A stretch of DNA of 64,000 bases from Massilia litorea (GCF_015101885.1 NZ_CP062941.1:5084001-5148000); one strand, 5' to 3'. Counted from the stretch's first letter, positions 44,927 to 57,145 are shown. A program made the numbers and translations. Notes: generated by a model not told the origin, from the sequence alone.

Positions 44927-46014
44927 CAGTTTGTCTCCAGCCAAAGGGGCCGCTGGCGGCCATGCACGGTCACGGCGGGCCACTGCGGATCCAGGGTCAG
45001 GTTGTCCAGTCCCTGCGGGCCGAGGAGGAAGGTATCCTCGATTTTCAGGCCCGCAAAGCTGGGGTTGAACGCAAAGGCCATGCCCTCTTCCAGTTCGGTC
45101 GCCGTACTGGGCGTGGCGACGATCTCGCGCGCCAGGTAGCCGGTGATGCCGCCCTGGTGGTGCTCGTTGATTGCGTCCAGGCGGTCGGCATGGTTGTAGG
45201 CCGCGGCGAACGCGTGATAGACGGCGGACAGCGATTTGCCGGGCGTGACAGTGGCCAGCCCCGTGGCCTCGACCTCCATCAGCGCGGCCTGGTCTTGCGG
45301 CGCCTGTCCAAAGCTGACGAAGCGCGTCAGATTCGCATACAGGCCGTGCCGGCGCGCGCAGAACACCAGCATGGCGCGCGCGCCGAGCGGTGCATGCGAC
45401 GGCGTCGGATGGCGGTAGAGCGGCAGGCGCCCTTCGCCGGCCGCCAGCACCAGCGCCGGGTGGATCCCGCGCCGCCACAGGGCCGCCGCGCCGGCAGCGG
45501 CCAGCTCGTATTCGGTCCATTCGGGGCGCACGGCGCGCATGGTTTCGGTCATTGCCTCGGCCGCTTCGCGCCCCAGCACGCGGTAGCGCGCCTGCTCCGA
45601 TGCACTCAACACGAGCCTGCGCTTCTGCAGGGCCGTCGGCAAGGGCTGCTCGCCGTTGCGCGGACGGTCCGACAACACCGGCCGATCGCCGGCCAGGCCC
45701 AGCACATAGCGTTCGCGCAGCTCGACCTGGGCCCAGGGCGTGACGTGGAAGGTAAAGCCTTCCGGGACCTCTTCCTCGCGCAGGCGGGCCGCCTCGATCT
45801 CGTCGGTGAGAATCACCGCGTCCTCGCGCGTGACCAGCACTTCGGCCACGCCCAGTTCGGACGTATGCAGCACGGCGCTCGATCCGCCCGCCGTGGCCCA
45901 GGCGAACCAGTCGATGCCGCGCAGGTGAATCGCGGCCGCGCCGGTGCGCTCCAGGCAGTCGCGCAGCAAGGCCAGCTTGGCCGCCACCTCGGCGGCGCGC
46001 TCGAAACCGCTCAT
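44926..46014 (-). CDS. M24 (creatinase/prolidase) fold protein lacking several metal ligands
   Basis: 362 aa from the ATG at 46012-46014, overlapping the galT stop by four bases. The N-terminal creatinase-type domain (1-135) and C-terminal pita-bread domain (140-362) are recognisable. The metal sites are altered: the usual second Asp before the TR pair is Asn228 (ANLTR), the Glu of the EPG motif is Asn317 (FAFNPSF), and no Asp stands at the first position (CARRHG). His285/286 and Glu326 remain. Metal peptidase activity is therefore unlikely; a creatinase-like metal-free hydrolase is possible. It sits between galT and galK, fully coupled to both. Confidence 0.8.
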   Translation of the reverse strand: MSGFERAAEVAAKLALLRDCLERTGAAAIHLRGIDWFAWATAGGSSAVLHTSELGVAEVLVTREDAVILTDEIEAARLREEEVPEGFTFHVTPWAQVELRERYVLGLAGDRPVLSDRPRNGEQPLPTALQKRRLVLSASEQARYRVLGREAAEAMTETMRAVRPEWTEYELAAAGAAALWRRGIHPALVLAAGEGRLPLYRHPTPSHAPLGARAMLVFCARRHGLYANLTRFVSFGQAPQDQAALMEVEATGLATVTPGKSLSAVYHAFAAAYNHADRLDAINEHHQGGITGYLAREIVATPSTATELEEGMAFAFNPSFAGLKIEDTFLLGPQGLDNLTLDPQWPAVTVHGRQRPLWLETN

Positions 46015-47105
46015 GCGCCCTCCTCCAGCGTCACCTGCACCGCCTGCAGCTCGGCCGCCGTGTTCTCGGGCAGCACGTCCATCGCGAACATGCCGGCGCC
46101 CAGCTCGGTGCCGGCCAGGTATTTCAGGCGGTCGCGCGAGCGGTAGGGCGGATAGAACTGGGCGTGCAATTGCGTTTCCGGGTGTGCCGCGCCATCGGTC
46201 GGCGCCTGGTACCAGGCCATCAGGTAAGGGAATGGCCGGTTCCACATCGTCTCGTACTTGAGCAGCACGGTCTTCAGGCAGCGCGCGAGGCTGGCGCGCT
46301 GCACATCGGAGAGCGAGGCGAAATCCTGGCACGGCTCGGTCGGCATGACCCAGACCTCGTACGGATAGCGCGCGCAGGCCGGCACGAAGGCAATCGCATG
46401 CTCATCCTGGAACAGCACGCGGCGCCCGTCGGCCGCTTCGTTCTTCGCCATGTCGCACAGCAGGTTGGTTCCGTGCTGGAGGAAGTACTCGCGCTCCTGG
46501 GCCAGCATGCGCGCCGGCACCTGCGGCACGAAGGGGTAGGCATAGATCTGGCCGTGCGGATGGTGCAGCGTCACGCCGACCTCGGCGCCGCGGTTCTCGA
46601 ACGGCAGCACGTACTCGATCTGCGCGTTCGCCCCGATGCGCCGCGTGCGGTCGCCCCAGACTTGCAGCAGCAGCTCGATACGCGACAGCGGCAGGTGCAC
46701 CAGCGCCGTGGTCGGGTCCTGGGTGAACACCACCACTTCGCAGTGGCCGTTGGCGGGCGCGGTGGGCACCGTCAGGTGCGGCGGGTCGTGCGACTCGAGC
46801 GCCAGCGAAGGAAAGCGGTTGTCGAACACGGCGATCTCGTAATCGCCCTGGGGCAGCTCGGTCGGGTTCGCGGGGTCTTTCGTCACCGCCAGCGGGTTGT
46901 ACTCGGGCGGCGGCAGGAAGGTACGGTTCTGGCGGAACCCGGCGTAGGTCACCCACTCGCCGCGCAAGGGATGCCAGCGCAGATGCGGGTTGGCATTCAT
47001 CGGGTCGGGGAAAGGACTGGGCGCAACCATTCCCTCCGGAATCGGCCGGTTGCTGTAGAGAGTCAGGTGTCGTCCGTCGGGCTTTGTCAGTTCTTTACTA
47101 TGCAT
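46011..47105 (-). CDS. galT: Galactose-1-phosphate uridylyltransferase
   Basis: 364 aa, normal length. It moves UMP from UDP-glucose to galactose-1-phosphate through a uridylylated His. The active site HPHGQ is present in [15 protein letters not shown]. The family motifs RFPSLALE and [11 protein letters not shown] are also intact. First gene of the four-gene operon galT, M24-like, galK, GH2. A perfect inverted repeat about 80 bases upstream may be its operator. galE is not in this window. Confidence 0.96.
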   Translation of the reverse strand: MHSKELTKPDGRHLTLYSNRPIPEGMVAPSPFPDPMNANPHLRWHPLRGEWVTYAGFRQNRTFLPPPEYNPLAVTKDPANPTELPQGDYEIAVFDNRFPSLALESHDPPHLTVPTAPANGHCEVVVFTQDPTTALVHLPLSRIELLLQVWGDRTRRIGANAQIEYVLPFENRGAEVGVTLHHPHGQIYAYPFVPQVPARMLAQEREYFLQHGTNLLCDMAKNEAADGRRVLFQDEHAIAFVPACARYPYEVWVMPTEPCQDFASLSDVQRASLARCLKTVLLKYETMWNRPFPYLMAWYQAPTDGAAHPETQLHAQFYPPYRSRDRLKYLAGTELGAGMFAMDVLPENTAAELQAVQVTLEEGA

Positions 47106-47186
47106 GGCATCGCTTTATCTCGGGAGATCACATACGCGCGCAGGCAATTCAATCCCTGCGTACGCGGCTAGGGAGTGATCCTAACA

Positions 47187-47200
47187 TGGCGTTTACGCCA
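47187..47200. promoter_or_regulatory. Candidate operator upstream of galT
   Basis: TGGCGT, two bases, ACGCCA: a perfect 6-bp palindrome 82 bases before the galT ATG in an otherwise AT-rich stretch. Its size and symmetry suit a dimeric repressor, for example of the LacI/GalR type, but no regulator gene is adjacent. Confidence 0.35.
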
Positions 47201-47464
47201 CATTTTCTTCACGGAATGTATGTTTTTTCCAACAGTTAATGACTTAACTGAGCAGTTCTACCTGATAGCGGGTCAGGCGGTCCGTCTCTCCTATGAAAAC
47301 GCATTCCGTTGGGCAGTACGGCAGCTTCTTCCAGCGCTGTTTGTAGTCCCATACCTACAAAACTAATGGAAGTATTTACGGGGTTCGGCAAGACATACAC
47401 TGACAAGCCCAACTGGAGCGGAGAAGATCGAAACGGCCTCTTGCAGACTGTTGTGGCAGCCAGG
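47201..47464. other. Non-coding stretch between galT and the M20 peptidase
   Basis: AT-rich and without a convincing gene. A 63-codon plus-strand frame (47175-47366) has no ribosome site and no family resemblance. No clear promoter boxes are visible, though the galT promoter should lie at its left end. Confidence 0.5.
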
Positions 47465-47492
47465 AAAACGCCGGCACGGGGAGCGCCGGCGT
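47465..47492 (-). terminator. Rho-independent terminator of the M20 peptidase gene
   Basis: On the minus strand ACGCCGGC pairs with GCCGGCGT (47485-47492 and 47468-47475, nine-base loop), running into TTTT. It starts 9 bases after the stop codon. Confidence 0.7.
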
Positions 47493-47501
47493 AACGAGCG
47501 C

Positions 47502-49016
47502 CTACTTCGCCAGTTCGGCCAGCACCGCCGTGTACATCTGCAGGTTGAGCAGCAGCTGCTTGAGCGTGATGAATTCATGCTCGGAATGGCCTGTGTAGAC
47601 CTGGCCCGGCATGCCTGGCCCGAAGCTGACCGCATTCGGGAACAGGCGCGAATTGGTGCCGCCGCCGATCGCCACCGGCTTCGGATCCTTCATGCCGGTG
47701 AAGTAGGAAAACACGTTCATCAGCACCGGCAGTTGCGGCGCATCCTTGCGCAGCCAGGGTTCGCTCGTTTTCACCGTGACGTTCGCCAGCGCCAGGTTGC
47801 GGCTCTGCCAGCCTTCGAGGGCTGCATTGACCTCGCCCGTCAGCTGCTCCGCACTCTTGCCCTGCGGACGGCGCAGGTTGATCGAGACCTCGATGCCCTC
47901 GTCCTTCTGGCGGATCACGGTCGGGGCCACCGTCATCGGGCCCATGAAGCTGTCGCGGTAGGCGATGGCGCCGAATTTTTCCCCGTACAGGCCGGTGCCG
48001 ACCAGCTCGTTGAGATAGTTGACGGCGGCGCCGGCCGTCGTATTCGGCCAGGGCCGCACGGCCAGCGCATCGGCCAGCATCGCCACCGCGTTCACGCCAT
48101 CCTCGGGCTTCGAGGAGTGCGCCGACACGCCGCGCGCGCGCACCTCGAGCTCGCTGCCCTTGCGCGTGAATTCGTAGCGCATGCCCTCCTGCTTCGCGCC
48201 GCGCTCGCGCACCTGCGCTTCCAGGGCCGGCGTCGCATTCGCGATCGTCGCGTTCGCGTCTTCCGGAATCTGGCTGCCGAAGAAGCCGCCGCCGAAGGCC
48301 GCGAGGTAGGGTTCGCCCGCCGCCGGCACCACCGCCTTCGCTTTCGGGAAGGTGACGGCGATCGTGCCCGAGGCCTTTTCGGCGACGACCGCCGGATACT
48401 CGGCGTCGAGCGTGATGTTCATCTGCGGCGGCTCGTTCGTTTTCAGGAAATCGATCAAGGGCTGCCAGTTCGATTCCTCGCCCATGTAGACATACAGCTC
48501 GATGCGCTTCGACAGCGGCAGCTGTTGGTCCTTCAGGGCCTTCATCGCGTACAGGGCGGTGGCGATCGGCCCCTTGTCGTCCTCCGCGCCGCGCGCCAGC
48601 AGCTTGCCGGGCTCGCTGGTCTGGTCCAGCACGAAGGGCGACTTCTTCCACTTCGACGGATCGACCGGCTGGACGTCGCCGTGGGTGACGACACCGACGC
48701 GTTCATCGCCTTTGCCCATGCCGACGACGACGACCCAGCCATGGTCGGCGAAATCGAAACCGAGACGGTTTGCCTCGGTTTTCAGATAGTTCTTGAAGGC
48801 GATGTGCTGCGGGTCCTGGTCGGACGGGATCTTCGGATCGGCCACCGTGTTGAAGCTGACCAGGCTGGCGAGCGTCCTGACGACGTCGGTACGGTAGGTG
48901 GTGACGGCATACTTGGCGGCCTTGACGGCGGCCGGACTCGGCGCGGCGGTGTTCGGCGCGGCGTGTGCATGCAGCGCGCAGGCCAGCAGCAGGCTGGCGA
49001 GTATCGTTTTTTTCAT
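47502..49016 (-). CDS. Secreted M20-family dipeptidase
   Basis: 504 aa from the ATG at 49014-49016, which opens a clear signal peptide (KKTILASLLLACALHAHA). Periplasmic zinc peptidase related to PepV/M20A dipeptidases. Metal and catalytic residues: THGDVQPVD (His ligand, Asp), GAEDDKGP (bridging Asp), YMGEESN (catalytic Glu and ligand), LDAEYP (Asp) and the late GHSEHEF (His). A lid domain lies near 240-400. Single gene with a terminator. Confidence 0.9.
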   Translation of the reverse strand: MKKTILASLLLACALHAHAAPNTAAPSPAAVKAAKYAVTTYRTDVVRTLASLVSFNTVADPKIPSDQDPQHIAFKNYLKTEANRLGFDFADHGWVVVVGMGKGDERVGVVTHGDVQPVDPSKWKKSPFVLDQTSEPGKLLARGAEDDKGPIATALYAMKALKDQQLPLSKRIELYVYMGEESNWQPLIDFLKTNEPPQMNITLDAEYPAVVAEKASGTIAVTFPKAKAVVPAAGEPYLAAFGGGFFGSQIPEDANATIANATPALEAQVRERGAKQEGMRYEFTRKGSELEVRARGVSAHSSKPEDGVNAVAMLADALAVRPWPNTTAGAAVNYLNELVGTGLYGEKFGAIAYRDSFMGPMTVAPTVIRQKDEGIEVSINLRRPQGKSAEQLTGEVNAALEGWQSRNLALANVTVKTSEPWLRKDAPQLPVLMNVFSYFTGMKDPKPVAIGGGTNSRLFPNAVSFGPGMPGQVYTGHSEHEFITLKQLLLNLQMYTAVLAELAK

Positions 49017-49155
49017 GTCGCGGATGGTCTCCATTGCATAGGCGCAACGAGTCTAGCACAGGGGTCCGCGGCAGGCAGGCGCGCCAGGGCGACAGACATT
49101 ACGGTATCGTGGCACTCATTGACTACATCAATCGACAAGACCAACGAGAAAGCAC

Positions 49156-50019
49156 ATGAGCGATAAACTGGTACGCCGGATTCACCCGGCGCTGCGCGAC
49201 GATATCGGCGACCTGATTACCCAGCGCCCGGTCCCCACACGCCACCTGGACCAGGTCGATCCCTTCCTGTTCCTGAACCACCACGGCCCGCAAACCTACC
49301 CGCCGCACAACCGCGGCCTGCCCTTCGGGCCGCATCCGCACCGCGGCTTCGAAACCGTCACCTTCATCCTGGAGGGCATGCTGATGCACAAGGACAGCGC
49401 CGGCTATGAGAGCATCATCCGCGCCGGCGGCGTGCAGTGGATGACGGCCGGCAGCGGCCTGATTCACGCGGAGATCTCGCCGCCCGAATTCCTGCAGGCC
49501 GGCGGACCGCTCGAGATCCTGCAACTGTGGGTCAACCTGCCGCCGCACCTGAAAATGACGAAGCCCGCCTACACCGGCCTGCAGCAGGACGAGATCCCGG
49601 CGCTCGCGCTCGACGGCGGCCGGGTCACGATGCACCTGACTGCCGGCGAATACGAAGGGACGCGCGGCCCGGTGCAGTCGCTGACCGGCGTCTTCATGAG
49701 CACGATCGCCTTCCAGCCGGGCGGGCGCCTGCGCGTGCGCGCCCTGGCCGAGCGCAACGTGTTTCTCTACGTCGTGCGCGGGGCGCTGCAGGTCGGCGTG
49801 GCGGAAGACCGCGTCAGCGCCTTCCATCTCGTCGAACTCGGGCATGAAGGCGACGAACTGGAGATGACGGCGCTGGAAGATGCCGTGGTCCTGTTCGGCC
49901 ATGCCGAGCCGATCGGCGCGCCGGTGGTGTCGCACGGTCCCTTCGTCATGAATTCGCGTGCCGAGATCGAGCAGGCCATTCGCGATTACCAGGCCGGACG
50001 ATTCGGGGTGCCGATGTAA
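49156..50019 (+). CDS. Pirin-family protein
   Basis: 287 aa, two cupin barrels. The metal-binding His/Glu set is present in GPHPHRGFETVT with a later HAE (SGLIHAEISP). Bacterial pirins act as quercetinases or as regulators of central metabolism; the exact role here is unknown. Monocistronic, divergent from the M20 peptidase. Confidence 0.93.
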   Translation: MSDKLVRRIHPALRDDIGDLITQRPVPTRHLDQVDPFLFLNHHGPQTYPPHNRGLPFGPHPHRGFETVTFILEGMLMHKDSAGYESIIRAGGVQWMTAGSGLIHAEISPPEFLQAGGPLEILQLWVNLPPHLKMTKPAYTGLQQDEIPALALDGGRVTMHLTAGEYEGTRGPVQSLTGVFMSTIAFQPGGRLRVRALAERNVFLYVVRGALQVGVAEDRVSAFHLVELGHEGDELEMTALEDAVVLFGHAEPIGAPVVSHGPFVMNSRAEIEQAIRDYQAGRFGVPM

Positions 50020-50086
50020 GGGGGTGCGCTGCGTTTTTGCCGGCTCGATTAGAGTAAACGGATACCCAACTACACGAGATCCGAGC

Positions 50087-51109
50087 ATGAGCGCAGTTCC
50101 CCTTGCCGCCACCACGCGCGGCTATCCAGATTCCGGCTACACGATCGAAAACGTCCACGCCGGCTCGATCGCCGTCGTCGACACCGCGGGCCACCTGCTC
50201 GCCTGGGCCGGCGATCCGCACTATCAAACCTTCACCCGCTCGGCCCTGAAGCCCTTCCAGGCCCTGCCCTTCCTGCTCGCCGAAGGCCCGGCCAGATTCG
50301 GCCTGGCGGAAGAAGAACTGGCGCTGCTGTGCGCCAGCCACTCGGGCGAAGAAAAACACCTGAACGGCGTGCGCTCGATCCTCGCCAGGATCGGCCTGGA
50401 CGCCGGCCACCTCGAATGCGGCTGCGGCGCGCCGCTGTACTACGAGGCGAACAACCTGCCGGTGCCGCAGGACCGCGCCTGGACCCCGCTCCACCACAAC
50501 TGCTCGGGCAAGCATGGCGGCTTCCTGGCCTGGTGCCGCCAGCACGGCGCGCCGACGCGCGGCTACGTCGAACCGGACCATCCGCTGCAGCGCGCCATCC
50601 GCAGCGCCCTGGCCGATGCCGTGCACTTGCCGGAGTCAAGCCTGCCGAGCGGGATCGACGGCTGTTCGGCGCCGAACTATGCGCTGCCGCTGGCCAGCCT
50701 GGCCCACCTGTACGCGCGCCTGGCGCAGGGCGCGGCCGACCCGCTGCTCGGGACCGCGCTCGGGCCCCTGTTCGACGCCATGACGCATCGGCCGGACATG
50801 GTCTCGGGTACCGAGCGCAGCGACCTGGTCCTGATGACGGCGGGCGGCGGCGACTGGGTCGCCAAGATCGGCGCCGACGCCGTGCAGGCGATCGGCATCC
50901 GCTCGAAAGGGATCGGCATCGCGATCAAGGTCGCGGACGGGAATAACCGCGGGCTGCACACGATTACCTACAATGTGCTCGATCAATTGGGCTTGCTGGA
51001 CGAGGGAAAACGCGCCGTGCTGGAACGCTTCCGCCAGCCCCTGATTCGCAATGCGCGCGGAACGGTGGCCGGTGATATCCGCACGCTGTTCACGCTGCAG
51101 CACGCGTAA
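50087..51109 (+). CDS. Asparaginase of the L-asparaginase II (PF06089) type
   Basis: 340 aa from the ATG at 50087. Matches the Rhizobium-type thermolabile asparaginases: ENVHAGSIAVVD near the start, TRSALKPFQALPFL, CSGKHGGFLAWC and SGIDGCSAPNYALPL. These lack the usual Thr-based asparaginase fold and instead use a Ser-Lys and Cys-containing, serine-lactamase-like site. It would convert asparagine to aspartate in the cytoplasm. Its stop codon is followed at once by the inverted-repeat element at 51110. Confidence 0.93.
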   Translation: MSAVPLAATTRGYPDSGYTIENVHAGSIAVVDTAGHLLAWAGDPHYQTFTRSALKPFQALPFLLAEGPARFGLAEEELALLCASHSGEEKHLNGVRSILARIGLDAGHLECGCGAPLYYEANNLPVPQDRAWTPLHHNCSGKHGGFLAWCRQHGAPTRGYVEPDHPLQRAIRSALADAVHLPESSLPSGIDGCSAPNYALPLASLAHLYARLAQGAADPLLGTALGPLFDAMTHRPDMVSGTERSDLVLMTAGGGDWVAKIGADAVQAIGIRSKGIGIAIKVADGNNRGLHTITYNVLDQLGLLDEGKRAVLERFRQPLIRNARGTVAGDIRTLFTLQHA

Positions 51110-51217
51110 CGTAGGGTGGGCACTCGTGCCCACGCGGTGATACGTACTCCCTCCGATTTCGTGCTCGACGATCTCGCCGTCGCGTATCACCGCGTGGGCA
51201 TGAATGCCCACCCTACG
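51110..51217. repeat. 108-bp element with 35-bp terminal inverted repeats (GTAGGGTGGGC family)
   Basis: CGTAGGGTGGGC... (51110-51144) and its inverted copy (51183-51217) match at 33 of 35 positions. Each arm contains its own small GGGC...GCCC hairpin. The 38-base centre is unrelated. It fills the space between two converging genes: the asparaginase stop ends at 51109, and the TAG of the lipase-like gene lies inside the right arm. Layout resembles REP/BIME pairs or a small non-autonomous mobile element; no transposase is seen. Confidence 0.9.
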
Positions 51218-52073
51218 AAACCATTCGCCTCAACATCCCCGCCAGCGGCTCGAGCACTTCCTTGTCTTGCCAATAGCTGTTGTGCGACAGCGGATTCCAG
51301 CTCTTGAGCATCCACCCCACCGCCCCTTGCCCGGCATTGATGACACGGTCTTCGACCAGCGTCCGATAGCCCTCCGACAGCGGCTGCAGCGGCCAACCGA
51401 GCACGTCGTCCGGATCGTACAGGTTCAGCCAGCGAAACAGCGGGGTCGGCGGCGCGATCGGCTTGATCTGCATTTCCTTGTGCGCGGCGACGAAAATCGG
51501 AATGTTGCAACCGGTCGTCACCAGGCCGGTGCAGGTGCCGCCCGCCAGGTAGTGCTTCTCGCGCTCGCTGAGCAGGCGCCCCAGCGCCGGACGCGACCAG
51601 GCATCGATGTCGCGCCAGATGCCGGCGCCGACCCGCCCGCCGCCAAGCGCCTTCTGCCCGTCGTAGATATAGCTCGACAGCACCTGGCAGCCGAGCGAAT
51701 GCGCGAGGAACACGACCGGCATGCCGGGGTTGGCGGCGCAGGCAGCCAGCAGGGCACGTGCGATCTGGCCTTGCGCCAGTTCGTAGACCGAGGCCGGGTC
51801 TTCCTTGCGGTTCTCCAGCCCGGCGGCGTCGGCGAAGCCGAACAGCATGAACTTGCGCAGCTGGTCGTAATGGACCTTGCTGCCGCCGTCGACGCGGTCC
51901 CAGACGAGCTGCTCGTTCTTTTGAAGGATGTCCTGGTAATACACCGAATACAAGGCCACGCGTTCGCGCAGCGCCGGGCCGAGGCGGTTGCGCATCTCGC
52001 CGAATACGCCGGCCGCGTAGTCGCGCGGCGTTTCGCCCATTCCGTGAACCGTGATCAATGCGACCTGGGGCAT
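51213..52073 (-). CDS. Alpha/beta-hydrolase (lipase-like) protein
   Basis: 286 aa from the ATG at 52071-52073 with GGAGGT upstream. LITVHGMGETPRDYA supplies the oxyanion loop, and the nucleophile elbow reads LAHSLGCQ (Ser between His and Leu). No signal peptide. The acid and His of the triad are not assigned with certainty (HNSYW near the end offers a His). Its TAG stop is provided by the inverted-repeat element, so the last residues may differ from relatives. Confidence 0.82.
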   Translation of the reverse strand: MPQVALITVHGMGETPRDYAAGVFGEMRNRLGPALRERVALYSVYYQDILQKNEQLVWDRVDGGSKVHYDQLRKFMLFGFADAAGLENRKEDPASVYELAQGQIARALLAACAANPGMPVVFLAHSLGCQVLSSYIYDGQKALGGGRVGAGIWRDIDAWSRPALGRLLSEREKHYLAGGTCTGLVTTGCNIPIFVAAHKEMQIKPIAPPTPLFRWLNLYDPDDVLGWPLQPLSEGYRTLVEDRVINAGQGAVGWMLKSWNPLSHNSYWQDKEVLEPLAGMLRRMVS

Positions 52074-52211
52074 GGTGACCTCCTTCCGGACCAAGAGCCT
52101 TTTGTCAGAAACGTCCTCATGACTGAAGCCGATTCCTAACTCCAGCTTACCACCAGCCGAGGCGCAATGGATGGCCGCACGCGTCCGGAATCCGGGCGCG
52201 CACGCTTGCCC

Positions 52212-52240
52212 TTTACTGCATTTGTTATAGGAACTATAAT
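52212..52240 (+). promoter_or_regulatory. Candidate promoter of the UDG-fold gene
   Basis: TTTACT (52212-52217), 17 bases, then TATAAT (52235-52240), in an AT-rich stretch that stands out from its surroundings. A start near 52247 would leave about 40 bases of leader before the GTG at 52287. The 10-mer ACTGCATTTG occurs twice here (52215 and 52254). Confidence 0.5.
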
Positions 52241-52286
52241 TTTCTTAAACATAACTGCATTTGCTCAATTGTATGTACACACTATT

Positions 52287-53068
52287 GTGAACCCGCTGCT
52301 GTTTCCCGAATACGCCGATGCCATCCGCGCACTCGACCTGGCGGCGATCGGTTCACCGGCCGCCCTGCCCGAGCGCTTCCTGCTGGCGCACGAAGGCCGC
52401 TTCAGCGTGCACTACATCCCTTTCGAGTATGTGAACCCGGCGGCGCGCATCGTCGTCGTCGGCATCGCGCCGGGCTTCGTGCAGTGGAAGAATGCGATGG
52501 CGGAAACCCAGCGCCGCATGGCCGCCGGCGCCGCGCAGGACGAGGTGCTGCGCGCGGCGCGCCTGGCCGGGGCCTTCAGCGGCGCCATCCGCCCGAACTT
52601 CGTCGCCCTGCTGGACGCCATCGGCGTGCAGCGCTGGCTCGGCATCGCCAGCTGCGCTTCGCTGTTCGACCACGATGCCCACCTGGTACAGATCAGCGCC
52701 ATCCTGCGCCACCCGGTGTTCGTCGACGGCCGCAACTACAGCGGCACGCCCGGCATGGCCAAACTCCCCTTCCTGCGCGAACAGGTGCTGCGCTATTTCG
52801 CGCACGAGGCGGCGCAACTGCCCGATGCGCTCTACATCCCGATGGGCGGAAGCGTCGCCGAAGGGCTCGACTGGCTGGCGCGCGAAGGCGTGATCCGGCG
52901 CGAGCGCATCCTGCACGGCTTGCCCCACCCGTCCGGCGCGAATGCCGAACGGGTCGCCTATTTCCTCGGCCGCAAGGAGCGCGCGGCCCTCTCCTCGCGC
53001 ACCAACGCGCGCCAGATCGATGCCGCGCGCGCGACCTTGCTGGCGCAGATGGCCGCGCTCAGCGAAAG

Positions 53069-53072
<4 letters not shown>
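52287..53072 (+). CDS. Uracil-DNA glycosylase-superfamily protein
   Basis: 261 aa from a GTG at 52287. A frame 40 codons longer exists, but it would cover the AT-rich promoter and read as a non-homologous hydrophobic leader. The UDG fold motifs are present: VVVGIAPGF for motif A and HPSGAN for motif B, plus FSGAIRPNFVALLD between them. The active-site Asp/Asn cannot be assigned by eye, so glycosylase activity is not certain. It ends in a four-base overlap with the opposing kinase gene. Confidence 0.75.
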
Positions 53073-55777
<2,705 letters not shown>

Positions 55778-55925
55778 GGGAATCAGTCGATTATAGCGGC
55801 CGAACGCGCGCCGAAACAGCGAATGTCACACTGCCGTGACGATGTCATGCGCACCGGGTAGAAGCCATGCGGCGCGCATGAAAAACGGGCCGATTCGGCA
55901 CAATCGGCGTGCCGGTGCCTTGCGA

Positions 55926-56975
55926 TCAGGGCTCGATCGAAAAGCGGAACCGCGATTCGGTCGCGTAGACCTCGCCCGGCCGCAGGATCGTGTTCGGAAA
56001 GGCCGGCTGGTTCGGCGAATCGGGGAAGTGCTGCGGCTCGAGGCAAAAGCCGCTGCGGTACGCATAGACCCGGCCCTTGCCGGCAAGCGAACCGTCGAGG
56101 AAGTTCCCGCTGTAGAACTGGACGCCCGGCTCCTGCGTAAACAGCTCGAGCACGCGGCCGGAACCGGGATCACGCACGCGCGCCGCCCGGCTCATCGCGC
56201 CCGGCGCCGGTTTGTTCAGGACGAAGCAGTGGTCGTAACCGCCGCCGTTGCGCAGCTGTTCGTCGGCCTCGTCGATGCGCGCGCCGATCGGCCGGGGGAC
56301 GCGAAAATCGAAGGGCGTGCCGGCCACGGGCGCCAGGTTCCCGAGCGGGATCGAACCGGCATCGATCGGGACAAATGTGTCCGCATCGATCGTCAGCTCG
56401 TGGTCCAGGATATTACCGCCGCCGGCGAGATTGAAATAGCTGTGCTGGGTCAGGTTGACCGGCGTGGCGCGGTCGGTGACGGCCGAAAAACGCACCACGA
56501 TTTCGTTGTCGGCGGTGAGCCGGTAACGGACGCTGGCATCCAGCGTGCCGGGATAGCCCTGCTCGCCGTCGGGGCTGCGGTAGTCCAGCACCAGTTCGTC
56601 ACCCTCGATGCGCGAGCGCCACTGCACGCGGTCGAAGCCGGGCACGCCGCCGTGCAGGTGGTTCTTGCCGTTGTTGACCGGCAGCGCGAAGTCCTGGCCG
56701 TCGAGCGTGAAGCGGCCGGCGGCGATGCGGTTGCCGTAGCGGCCAATCAGCGCGCCGAAATACGGGCTGTCGCCGCGGTAGGGTTCGAGCGTGTTGAAGC
56801 CGAGCGCCACGTCGGCGAACACGCCGTCGCGGTCGGGTACGTGGATCTCGGTGATGATGCCGCCGAAGTCCAGGATCCTGACCGTCATGCCGGCCGCGTT
56901 GGCGAGCGTGAAGACCTGCACTTGCGCGCCGTCGGGCAGCTGGGCGAAAGGGGCTTGCTGGATGCCGGGTTGCAC
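55926..56975 (-). CDS. galM: Aldose 1-epimerase (galactose mutarotase)
   Basis: 349 aa from a GTG at 56973-56975, chosen because AAGGA lies nine bases upstream and the family N-terminus fits. It interconverts the alpha and beta anomers of galactose and glucose. NLTQHSYFNLAG holds the catalytic His, and the closing EPGVQFYSGNFLDG and GFCLEPQHFPDSPN are conserved. It supports the Leloir genes at 42-47 kb but is not in their operon. Confidence 0.94.
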   Translation of the reverse strand: MQPGIQQAPFAQLPDGAQVQVFTLANAAGMTVRILDFGGIITEIHVPDRDGVFADVALGFNTLEPYRGDSPYFGALIGRYGNRIAAGRFTLDGQDFALPVNNGKNHLHGGVPGFDRVQWRSRIEGDELVLDYRSPDGEQGYPGTLDASVRYRLTADNEIVVRFSAVTDRATPVNLTQHSYFNLAGGGNILDHELTIDADTFVPIDAGSIPLGNLAPVAGTPFDFRVPRPIGARIDEADEQLRNGGGYDHCFVLNKPAPGAMSRAARVRDPGSGRVLELFTQEPGVQFYSGNFLDGSLAGKGRVYAYRSGFCLEPQHFPDSPNQPAFPNTILRPGEVYATESRFRFSIEP

Positions 56976-57145
56976 TGGATTGCGTCCTTTCTGGGTTGGC
57001 TGTCGTGATGCCGCGATCCTAGCATGGGCGCCGCATCGCGCCGCGCCGCCTTGCGCGCCCGGCATCCCGCCACGCAAGCCGAGCGCCGGATGTATGCGGC
57101 CAGGCGCGCCGGCAAGGGCCAGGCGCTGCGAAACCCCGGCTCGCT

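Noticed and set aside
47175..47366. 63-codon plus-strand frame upstream of galT
   Set aside because: No ribosome site, poor composition, and it overlaps the candidate operator.
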